A stretch of 6,655 bases of DNA from an uncultured Desulfobacterales bacterium (GTDB taxonomy: Bacteria; Desulfobacterota; Desulfobacteria; Desulfobacterales; UBA11574): the NCBI GenBank assembly GCA_937925895.1, contig CALANC010000212.1, forward strand, positions 1-6,655, in the 5' to 3' direction. A model generated the notes under the pieces. It did not search any database and had not been told where the DNA came from. It saw nothing but the letters and a program-made list of their open reading frames with translations. This document shows, one piece after another, positions 1 to 5,852 of the stretch (position 1 is the first letter of the stretch; every line of letters begins with the position of its first letter). The position numbers and the translations under genes are program-made.

Positions 1-926
1 TTGTTGAAGAGAATGATTCCGGCCGACGTCGTGATCTATTTGTTTCTTCCCGTATTTCTGCTTGTTCCCGCACGGCAGCCACCAGGCTGATCCGTAATGG
101 TAAAATACGGGTCAAAGGAGCCGTTGAAAAACCGGGTTATCGAATTCGTACAGGAGATGTAATTTATGGTCAGATTCCCCCTCCGGAACCGGTATATCTA
201 TCACCTGAACCCATGGAAATCGAAGTTTTATTCGAAGACGAATATCTAATCGTCGTTAACAAACAGCCCGGGATAGTGGTTCATCCTGCAGCAGGTCGGT
301 ATACCGGCACTTTGGTTAACGGACTTCTTTATCATTACCCGGAGCTCAAAGGGTTCGTTGGAGAATTCAGACCGGGAATCGTCCACAGACTGGACAAGGA
401 TACTTCAGGCGCCATTGTGGTTGCGAAAAAATTGGCGGCGCAAGACAATTTGGCCGGACAATTCAAGTCAAGAACGGTAAAAAAGGGGTATCTGGCCCTT
501 GTGCACGGCGACATGGAATCGAATTCCGGGGAAATTATCCTACCCATCGGTCGGCATCCTGTTGATCGAAAGAAGATGTCGACGCAGAGCAGAAAACATC
601 GTGACGCCGAAACATCATGGCGGGTCAGAGAACGTTTTGTAGGGGCAACCTTGATTGAGTTAAAATTGAAGACCGGAAGAACGCATCAGATCAGGGTGCA
701 TTGCGCGGTTCTAAACCATCCGGTTGTTGGTGATTCAGTTTACGGCAGACGAAAGAAGGGGAAAAGGGTTCCAGGCCAGAAAAATATGTTAAGGGGCGTT
801 CGAAGACAAATGCTGCATGCCTGGCGCCTTGGCTTTATTCATCCGGTAACAGAAAAATCCGTTTTATTTGAGGCACCCATCCCACAAGATATGAGTGGTC
901 TGCTAAACGCTTTACGTCAAGGTTGA
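1..926 (+). CDS. rluD: RluD/RluA-family 23S rRNA pseudouridine synthase, 5' end missing
   Basis: The product isomerises uridine to pseudouridine in RNA, in RluD's case in helix 69 of 23S rRNA. The reading frame is open from the first complete codon at position 3 (GTT), with 307 codons visible; RluD is usually about 320, so only a few residues lie off the left edge. Numbering from that codon, residues 7-54 form an S4 RNA-binding domain (SRTAATRLIRNGKIRV, then GD at 51-52). The catalytic domain follows, with HRLDKDTSG at 128-136; Asp131 (codon 393-395) is the expected catalytic residue. GRTHQIRVH at 225-233 and HPVVGDSVYG at 239-248 are family motifs. The ATG at 213 is internal, because starting there would delete the S4 domain. 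The usual S4 start GxRLD reads GRRRD here. The family is certain; RluD rather than another S4-containing RluA paralogue is inferred. Confidence 0.93.
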   Translation, partial: VEENDSGRRRDLFVSSRISACSRTAATRLIRNGKIRVKGAVEKPGYRIRTGDVIYGQIPPPEPVYLSPEPMEIEVLFEDEYLIVVNKQPGIVVHPAAGRYTGTLVNGLLYHYPELKGFVGEFRPGIVHRLDKDTSGAIVVAKKLAAQDNLAGQFKSRTVKKGYLALVHGDMESNSGEIILPIGRHPVDRKKMSTQSRKHRDAETSWRVRERFVGATLIELKLKTGRTHQIRVHCAVLNHPVVGDSVYGRRKKGKRVPGQKNMLRGVRRQMLHAWRLGFIHPVTEKSVLFEAPIPQDMSGLLNALRQG

Positions 927-931
927 ACGGC

Positions 932-968
932 AAAAAAAGAGCGCCGGGAAAAATACCAGGCGCTCTTT
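932..968. terminator. Shared convergent (bidirectional) intrinsic terminator
   Basis: A perfect 10-bp inverted repeat pairs 936-945 (AAAGAGCGCC) with 959-968 (GGCGCTCTTT) around a 13-base loop. The run of seven A at 932-938 becomes a seven-U tract for minus-strand transcription, so the signal is strongest for the end of the rnf operon; the rnfB stop lies 25 bases before the stem. On the + strand the arm ends in only three U before AG, so termination of the rluD transcript, whose stop is at 926, may be weaker. Confidence 0.85.
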
Positions 969-993
969 AGACAAGGTTCAATCTGTTTTAACT

Positions 994-3084
994 TCAGTCA
1001 GGATCCATGTCATAGCAGGTCAGACAGCAATTCAAGCAGCGGTTCGATTCAAACTTGGCTTCATCTTCACTGATGACAAGATCTGCTTCCACAAAAGACT
1101 TAATCCGTTCATCTACGGGCAGTTCCGGCATCTTTGTCCTTGCCGATTGTTTCAGTCCTTGCACGGATTCGAAGATGGTTCCGGGAATATTATCCGTGAA
1201 AAGGGTCTTTTCAGGAGGTGTGATCTCCTCACCCTTCAAGTAATAATGAATGGAGCGTGCCGCTCGTCGCCCGGCGCCTATGGCGGAAACAACCAGGTCG
1301 GCACCTGTGGCAGCGTCCCCGCCGGTAAAAATATAGGGTATACTCGATTGGAGGGCCACCGGATCTTCACAGTCGATGGTATTCCAACGGGTAATGTTCA
1401 GATCCTCGTCAAGCCGTTTGCTCTCATCTTTAAAAAAGACGTCCGGTCCCTGACCGATTGCTGTGATTAACATGTCAATTTCGATGATGGTTTCAGATCC
1501 TTCGATAGGCACAGGACGGCGTCTTCCACTGGCGTCCGGTTCACCAAGTTCCATTTTTAAGTATTCAAGCCCGACGACGTTCCCGTCATCATCCCCGAGG
1601 ACACGAGTCGGCGCGGCCAAGAAGGTAAACTGAATGCCTTCATGCTCTGCTGCCTCGATTTCAACCATATTGGCAGGCATTTCTTTTCGGGTCCTGCGAT
1701 AGACAATGGTTACCTCATCGGCACCCAAGCGAACCAGGGTGCGAACACAGTCGATAGCCGTGTTGCCGCCACCGATTACGACGCACTTTTTACCGACAAA
1801 GGGACGCGGATCGCCACTTTTTTCCTGCTGCCATACGGCAAAATGTGATAGAAAGTTAATTCCGGTGTAACAGCCGGCCAGATTTTCGCCTTCCACCCCT
1901 AGGTTATAATCTTTCCAGGCACCGATACCGAGAAAACCAGCGTCAAACCCGGATGCAATAAGTGACCCGATATCAAAATCACGGCCCAGCATCACATTTA
2001 GTTTTTGTTCAACACCCAGGTCAAGGATTCCCTGGATTTCCCAGGCTAAAACCTCCTTGGGGAGCCGATATTCCGGGATTCCGTAGCGAATCATTCCGCC
2101 GAGTTTCGGCATGGCGTCGAAGATGGTAACTCCATGGCCGAGCCGGCGGAGAAAAAAGGCGCAGCTCAGGCCGGCCGGACCACCACCGATAACGGCAATT
2201 TTTTTATCGGTGGAGGGGGCACAGGATATGGGAAGCCGCCGCCCCGATTCCATCTCGTGATCTGCAGCAAAGCGTTTCAACTGGTTGATGGACACCGGTT
2301 CTTCTTCTACCCCTCTGCGGCATTTGTCTTCACAAGGATGGGGGCAAACTCGTCCGCAGGCCAGCAACAGCGGATTTCTTTCCCGGATCGTATTCACTGC
2401 CCCGTCGTAATCCCCCATTTTTATTTGGGTTATGTATTTGGGAATATTTATTTCAGCGGGACAGGTCTGCTGACAGGGCGCGATGCGATCAACAAACTGG
2501 TTCAGGTGCAGCAGTTTCTGAGACATGGTTTTGATTTCCATGATGTACTTGGGGCAGACTTTTTCGCATGCTCTGCACCCCACACATTTTATTTCATCGA
2601 CAACGGGGTACCCGTCAGGTCCAATTTCAATCGCATCGAAGTTGCAAGCCCTGACACAGTCACCTAACCCCAGGCAGCCTACCGGGCATTCTCGCTGGCC
2701 CCCATATAACGTGGCCAGCGCCTGACAGCTATTGATTCCCATGTAATGAAACTTGACGGGTGCACGATGACCACCGGTACATGTATTGTATGAAAGCAGA
2801 GATTCGGCAATCCCGGGATCGACACCCATTACGGCAGCAATGCCCGAAGTCGTTTCAGGACCTGCGATAACACAGACACTGGGAGGGGCGTCGCCTGCCA
2901 CCACAGCCACTGCCGCCGCTGAACAGCCGGCATATCCGCAACCCCCGCAGTTCGCACCAGCGGTAAGTCCCTCTACCTCGGCAACCCGGGGGTCTTCATA
3001 TACATAAAAGACTTTGGAGGCAACGCTCAGCATGACGCCGCATGTTGCCCCCAAGCCCAACATAAACAAAATAGCTGAAAACAC
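994..3084 (-). CDS. rnfB: RnfB electron-transport subunit fused to a GltD/NfnB-like NAD(P)H:FAD oxidoreductase
   Basis: This is the ferredoxin-side subunit of the Rnf complex with a large C-terminal flavoprotein module (696 residues; ordinary RnfB is about 190-330). Residues 2-27 are a membrane anchor. Cys46, 49, 54 and 71 make the RnfB-type 4Fe-4S site (CX2CX4CX16C). Residues 133-177 are a two-cluster ferredoxin domain with Cys133, 137, 143, 147 and then 167, 170, 173, 177; Asn148 replaces the usual Pro after Cys147. Residues 195-276 match the iron-sulfur domain preceding GltD-type flavoproteins (Cys204, 208, 243, 247, 251, 255). An FAD site GxGxxG lies at 300-305, a nucleotide site GGGNTA at 438-443 followed by YRRTRKEMPA (462-471, arginines suggesting NADPH), and a second FAD motif TGGDAATGAD at 587-596. 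The tail holds Cys683, 686, 687 and 690. Translation starts at a GTG behind a strong ribosome binding site. It is the last gene of the operon, 25 bases after rnfA. The module probably exchanges electrons with NADP(H); this is inferred. Confidence 0.92.
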   Translation of the reverse strand: MFSAILFMLGLGATCGVMLSVASKVFYVYEDPRVAEVEGLTAGANCGGCGYAGCSAAAVAVVAGDAPPSVCVIAGPETTSGIAAVMGVDPGIAESLLSYNTCTGGHRAPVKFHYMGINSCQALATLYGGQRECPVGCLGLGDCVRACNFDAIEIGPDGYPVVDEIKCVGCRACEKVCPKYIMEIKTMSQKLLHLNQFVDRIAPCQQTCPAEINIPKYITQIKMGDYDGAVNTIRERNPLLLACGRVCPHPCEDKCRRGVEEEPVSINQLKRFAADHEMESGRRLPISCAPSTDKKIAVIGGGPAGLSCAFFLRRLGHGVTIFDAMPKLGGMIRYGIPEYRLPKEVLAWEIQGILDLGVEQKLNVMLGRDFDIGSLIASGFDAGFLGIGAWKDYNLGVEGENLAGCYTGINFLSHFAVWQQEKSGDPRPFVGKKCVVIGGGNTAIDCVRTLVRLGADEVTIVYRRTRKEMPANMVEIEAAEHEGIQFTFLAAPTRVLGDDDGNVVGLEYLKMELGEPDASGRRRPVPIEGSETIIEIDMLITAIGQGPDVFFKDESKRLDEDLNITRWNTIDCEDPVALQSSIPYIFTGGDAATGADLVVSAIGAGRRAARSIHYYLKGEEITPPEKTLFTDNIPGTIFESVQGLKQSARTKMPELPVDERIKSFVEADLVISEDEAKFESNRCLNCCLTCYDMDPD

Positions 3085-3089
3085 AATTT

Positions 3090-3096
3090 CCTCCTT
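3090..3096 (-). promoter_or_regulatory. Ribosome binding site of rnfB
   Basis: On the minus strand AAGGAGG stands five bases before the GTG at 3084-3082. It decides the start: no ATG is available near the beginning of the conserved N-terminal membrane anchor, and this is the strongest Shine-Dalgarno match in the operon. It lies wholly in the 25-base rnfA-rnfB gap. Confidence 0.85.
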
Positions 3097-3109
3097 AATA
3101 ATTCTTTCT

Positions 3110-3682
3110 TTATACCATTCCTTTAAAAGCGAAAAATGTGAGAGAGATAATTCCGGCTGTTACCAAACCGATGGATGTATCCCGAAGCGGCTGGGGTACT
3201 CTGGCCAACATAATTCGTTCACGAACACCGGCAAACAGAATTAAGGCAATCCCGAATCCGACGGCATAGCCGAAAGATGCCACAAGGGCTTGCATAAAAG
3301 TAAGTTCCTGATCAATGTTCAATACGCAAGCACCCATTACCGCGCAGTTGGTGGTAATCAAGGGCAGGAAAATTCCCAGGCCTGCATACAGTGCGGGGAT
3401 GCTCTTTTTTAGAAACATCTCAACAAACTGGACCAAGGATGCAATCACCAGGATAAACGCGATGGTCCTTAAATAGACTAAGCCGGCAGAGGCCAAAATG
3501 AATGCGTAGAGAATCCAGGTGATGATACCGGCCAGGACCAGAACAAAAATAACCGCCATTGACATGCCTACGGCGGTTTCCATTTTTTTGGATGTGCCCA
3601 AAAACGGACAGTTACCCAAGAATTGGGCAAGCAGAATATTATTTACAAAAATGGTGCTGATAATTATTTCGAAATAGCCCAT
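3110..3682 (-). CDS. rnfA: RnfA, membrane subunit of the Rnf complex
   Basis: RnfA is one of two homologous six-helix membrane subunits that sit head to tail with RnfE and hold an intramembrane [2Fe-2S] cluster carrying electrons across the membrane. The product is 190 residues, normal for the family (about 190-193). The N-terminus MGYFEIIIST and the motifs FLGNCPFLGTSKK (residues 22-33) and LPLITTNCAVMG (106-117) are characteristic; Cys25 and Cys113 are the expected cluster ligands. The rest is hydrophobic with short polar loops. The chosen ATG (3682-3680) has AGGAG seven bases upstream. The frame stays open for nine more codons to 3709, but that start would overlap rnfE and add a polar leader absent from the family. 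The stop is 25 bases before rnfB. Identification is secure. Confidence 0.97.
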   Translation of the reverse strand: MGYFEIIISTIFVNNILLAQFLGNCPFLGTSKKMETAVGMSMAVIFVLVLAGIITWILYAFILASAGLVYLRTIAFILVIASLVQFVEMFLKKSIPALYAGLGIFLPLITTNCAVMGACVLNIDQELTFMQALVASFGYAVGFGIALILFAGVRERIMLARVPQPLRDTSIGLVTAGIISLTFFAFKGMV

Positions 3683-3689
3683 TAATCGA

Positions 3690-3694
3690 CTCCT
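3690..3694 (-). promoter_or_regulatory. Ribosome binding site of rnfA, overlapping the rnfE stop codon
   Basis: Minus-strand AGGAG lies seven bases before the ATG at 3682 and shares bases with the rnfE TAG (3693-3695). It supports the shorter rnfA start over the upstream in-frame candidate at 3709, and implies that ribosomes ending rnfE are well placed to start rnfA. Confidence 0.8.
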
Positions 3695-4286
3695 ATTTGC
3701 TCCCTGCAAGGTTCATAATGCAAAGCATCAGCCCGAGACCGACAAAAGCGCCCGGTGCCTGGACCATGAATGTAAACGGTTCAAATGAAGGTCCGAAAAC
3801 CGAGGCTCCATAAAACGTACCGGGTCCTATGATTTCTCTAAGACCCCCAAGAGCCGCCAGAGAAAGGGTAAATCCAATGCCGATACCCAAACCATCCGCG
3901 ATGGAAGGTAAAATTCCGTTTTTATAGGCAAAAGCCTCCGCTCGACCCAGAACGATACAGTTTACCACGATGAGGGGAATGAACACGCCTAATTTTAGAA
4001 ACAGTGGATATGTATACGCCTGCATGAGAAGTTCAACCACAATACCAAATGTGGCAATGATAATGATGAAACAGGCGATTCTTACCTTAGGCGGAATAAT
4101 GTTGCGTAAGGATGCGACCAGAATATTAGAGCATAGTAAAACGAAGGTCGTGGCAAGCCCCATTCCGATGCCGTTTTCCATGGTGGTGGTTACACCAAGG
4201 ACCGGACATAATCCCAGAACCAGCCGAAAGGGTGGTATTTCCTCCCAGAGACCTTTGACAAATTCTTGAGTAAACGTTTTGGCCAT
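3693..4286 (-). CDS. rnfE: RnfE, membrane subunit of the Rnf complex
   Basis: RnfE is the partner of RnfA; the two are related six-helix proteins in opposite membrane orientation that share one [2Fe-2S] cluster. The product is 197 residues, usual for the family. The N-terminal FVKGLWEEIPPFRLVLGLCP is typical, Cys27 (LGLCPVLGVT) and Cys110 (VVNCIVLGRAEAFA) are the expected cluster ligands, and ALGGLREIIGPGTFYG (residues 145-160) is a conserved family stretch. With RnfA Cys25 and Cys113 this supplies all four ligands. The start ATG (4286-4284) has GGGAG six bases upstream. The gene begins 10 bases after rnfG and ends 10 bases before rnfA. Nothing is truncated or unusual. Confidence 0.97.
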   Translation of the reverse strand: MAKTFTQEFVKGLWEEIPPFRLVLGLCPVLGVTTTMENGIGMGLATTFVLLCSNILVASLRNIIPPKVRIACFIIIIATFGIVVELLMQAYTYPLFLKLGVFIPLIVVNCIVLGRAEAFAYKNGILPSIADGLGIGIGFTLSLAALGGLREIIGPGTFYGASVFGPSFEPFTFMVQAPGAFVGLGLMLCIMNLAGSK

Positions 4287-4292
4287 CGTAAT

Positions 4293-4297
4293 CTCCC
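4293..4297 (-). promoter_or_regulatory. Ribosome binding site of rnfE, touching the rnfG stop codon
   Basis: Minus-strand GGGAG lies six bases before the rnfE ATG at 4286 and shares its first base with the last base of the rnfG TAG (4299-4297). The arrangement mirrors that at rnfE/rnfA, with the same 10-base intergenic distance. Confidence 0.7.
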
Positions 4298-4890
4298 TAT
4301 TCGTTGAACGCCTTTAATTTTTCAGCAAGTTGAGGTTTTAGCTTTTCATATGCTTCCCCGGCCTGGGTAGCCGCAACGCAAACTGCTCGTGAGGTGATGG
4401 TTGCGCCGCTCATGGCATTGACCTTTCCGCCGTCAGTGGTGACGCTTACCGGGTCCATTATGGAAAAGCCTTTGAATTGAGACACAAAATCGGGCTTGTC
4501 CTTTGCTTGAGCACCCAGTCCCGGGGTTTCACTATGGGTAGTCACACTTACCCCGATGATTTCATCGGTTTCTATATTGACCCCCACCATCAGACCAACT
4601 TCACCGCCGTATCCTTTTCCGAATCCTTCAAAGGCCAATGTCTTTGCCTTACCGTCAAATTTGCCCACAAAAAAACTCCGCTCAACATCACCGTCAGTCA
4701 CCTTGAAACGATCAACAATGGGATCATTGGAGGCCCCTTCAAGGATTGATTTTATGGCGGGACCTTTTACAAATTTCAGCTGCTGGTTTTCGATCTGAGC
4801 CGCTGTTCCATTCTTGAGACCGGCGAGCAACCCACCTGAGAAAGCACTCAAAACAGTGAGCACCACGACCATTTTCACTAATTCATTCAT
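4297..4890 (-). CDS. rnfG: RnfG, covalent-FMN subunit of the Rnf complex
   Basis: RnfG is anchored by one N-terminal helix and places a flavin domain on the outer face of the membrane, relaying electrons between the RnfA/RnfE cluster and RnfD. The product is 197 residues (family about 180-210). Residues 7-25 are the hydrophobic anchor. GYGGEVGLMVGV (93-104) and THSETPGLGAQ (118-128) are conserved FMN-binding-domain motifs. MSGATITSRAV (160-170) carries the SGAT flavinylation signal, with Thr164 as the expected phosphoester-linked FMN site. That attachment needs an ApbE-type flavin transferase, not encoded in this window. The start ATG is two bases after the rnfD stop; a weak AAAGG about 10 bases upstream lies in the end of rnfD, so translation may be coupled. 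Confidence 0.96.
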   Translation of the reverse strand: MNELVKMVVVLTVLSAFSGGLLAGLKNGTAAQIENQQLKFVKGPAIKSILEGASNDPIVDRFKVTDGDVERSFFVGKFDGKAKTLAFEGFGKGYGGEVGLMVGVNIETDEIIGVSVTTHSETPGLGAQAKDKPDFVSQFKGFSIMDPVSVTTDGGKVNAMSGATITSRAVCVAATQAGEAYEKLKPQLAEKLKAFNE

Positions 4891-4892
4891 AA

Positions 4893-5852
4893 TTAAACAA
4901 CCTTTCCGAGGGCTTTTGGTCTGATATTGTCTAAAATTGGGTTGATAAGGTTCATCAACAAAATGGCAAAAACGACACCGTCAATGTGGGCGCCGGTGTT
5001 CCGAATAAGAACGGTCATGATACCGCCACCGGCACCATAAATTAGCATGGGAATAAAATTTACCGGTGAAGAAGAATCTTCCGGAGCCAGAAAAAAAGCA
5101 CCGATCAGGGTGTAGCCGGTAATAAGGTGGAAAACAGGTCCGGCATAGAGAGAAGGATTTATCAGGTTAAACAAAAGAGCGGTGACATACACGCCGGCTA
5201 AAAAGGAGATTGAAATCTCCCAACGGATAAACCCTCTAACCATAAGATAAATGCCGCCAAAAATAAGGCCGAGAGCAAATGTTGCTCCGATGCCACCGGC
5301 CTGCTGACCGATTAAAAGGTCGGTTGTATTAAAGATCGTAATTCCGGCTGGGCCTAAATGTTTGAGTGCTGCCAGCGGGTATACCATAGGAAAACCGAAG
5401 TCATAATTCAACAGGGCTTGATCAAAATTGAAATAATCCTTCCAGGAGACGATCAGCATGGCCAGCCCGATAAGGACCGGGTTAAAAGGATTGCCGCCGA
5501 TCCCTCCGAAAATATGCTTACCAATAACAACCGCAACAAAAGTACCGGTTGCCACCAGCCACCACGGAGCTGTGGCGGGTAAAAGCAGGGCAAACAGCAA
5601 ACCGATAAGCGCGGCATTGCCGTCTCCAATGCTGACCTTTCGTTTTGTTACTTTATTAATTGCCAATTCCCAGGCGATTGAAAAGGAAACAGAGAGTGCA
5701 ACCACACCGACTGCCGGCATACCATATCTAAAAAAGCCGAATAATACTGCCGGTAGTGTCGCTATCATCGTGTGGTAACTGCGGGCGGGTATGCTGCTCC
5801 CGTTATGCAAGAAGGGCGCGTGTGAAACCGTAAGCATTTTCTTATTGAGCAT
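4893..5852 (-). CDS. rnfD: RnfD, polytopic membrane subunit, lacking the usual flavinylation motif
   Basis: RnfD (related to NqrB) is the large membrane subunit, normally carrying one covalent FMN and thought to help form the ion path. The product is 319 residues (family about 300-350) with roughly ten hydrophobic segments. Recognisable motifs are LIGLLFALLLPATAPWW (82-98), GKHIFGGIGGNPFNPVLIG (111-129), FHLITGYTLIGAFFLAPE (241-258) and DGVVFAILLMNLINPILD (291-308). The stretch that should read SGATPLA reads PMVYPLA (155-161), so the flavin-accepting Thr is Tyr158 (codon 5381-5379). Two other motifs are also altered: the usual GSxGETSAL is GGIGATFAL, and ATDPxTSP is APEDSSSP. The start ATG lies inside the end of rnfC (11-base overlap) with GGAGG six bases upstream. 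The frame is intact, so the gene is not a pseudogene. Confidence 0.94.
   Translation of the reverse strand: MLNKKMLTVSHAPFLHNGSSIPARSYHTMIATLPAVLFGFFRYGMPAVGVVALSVSFSIAWELAINKVTKRKVSIGDGNAALIGLLFALLLPATAPWWLVATGTFVAVVIGKHIFGGIGGNPFNPVLIGLAMLIVSWKDYFNFDQALLNYDFGFPMVYPLAALKHLGPAGITIFNTTDLLIGQQAGGIGATFALGLIFGGIYLMVRGFIRWEISISFLAGVYVTALLFNLINPSLYAGPVFHLITGYTLIGAFFLAPEDSSSPVNFIPMLIYGAGGGIMTVLIRNTGAHIDGVVFAILLMNLINPILDNIRPKALGKVV

Noticed and set aside
1..3. TTG at the very first base as the start of the + strand gene
   Set aside because: It is in a different frame from the synthase; the true start lies off the window.
213..926. A 237-residue pseudouridine synthase starting at the ATG at 213
   Set aside because: The same frame is open back to the left edge and encodes a clear S4 domain just before it, so this ATG is internal.
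2524..2526. Internal ATG (Met187 of the RnfB fusion) as a separate start for the GltD-like module
   Set aside because: No convincing ribosome binding site precedes it and the frame is continuous with RnfB; an alternative short product cannot be excluded but is not supported.
2134..2667. 177-codon + strand open frame antisense to rnfB, possibly a hidden gene
   Set aside because: It lies inside strongly conserved coding sequence, and its low-complexity product shows no recognisable domain or ribosome site; it is a shadow of the opposite strand.
3683..3709. Longer rnfA starting at 3709
   Set aside because: It overlaps rnfE, adds a polar leader not found in RnfA, and the AGGAG site is correctly spaced only for the ATG at 3682.
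4893..5852. rnfD as a decayed pseudogene because it lacks the flavin motif
   Set aside because: The frame is intact at full length with well-kept membrane motifs, a good ribosome site and intact neighbours, which fits divergence better than decay.
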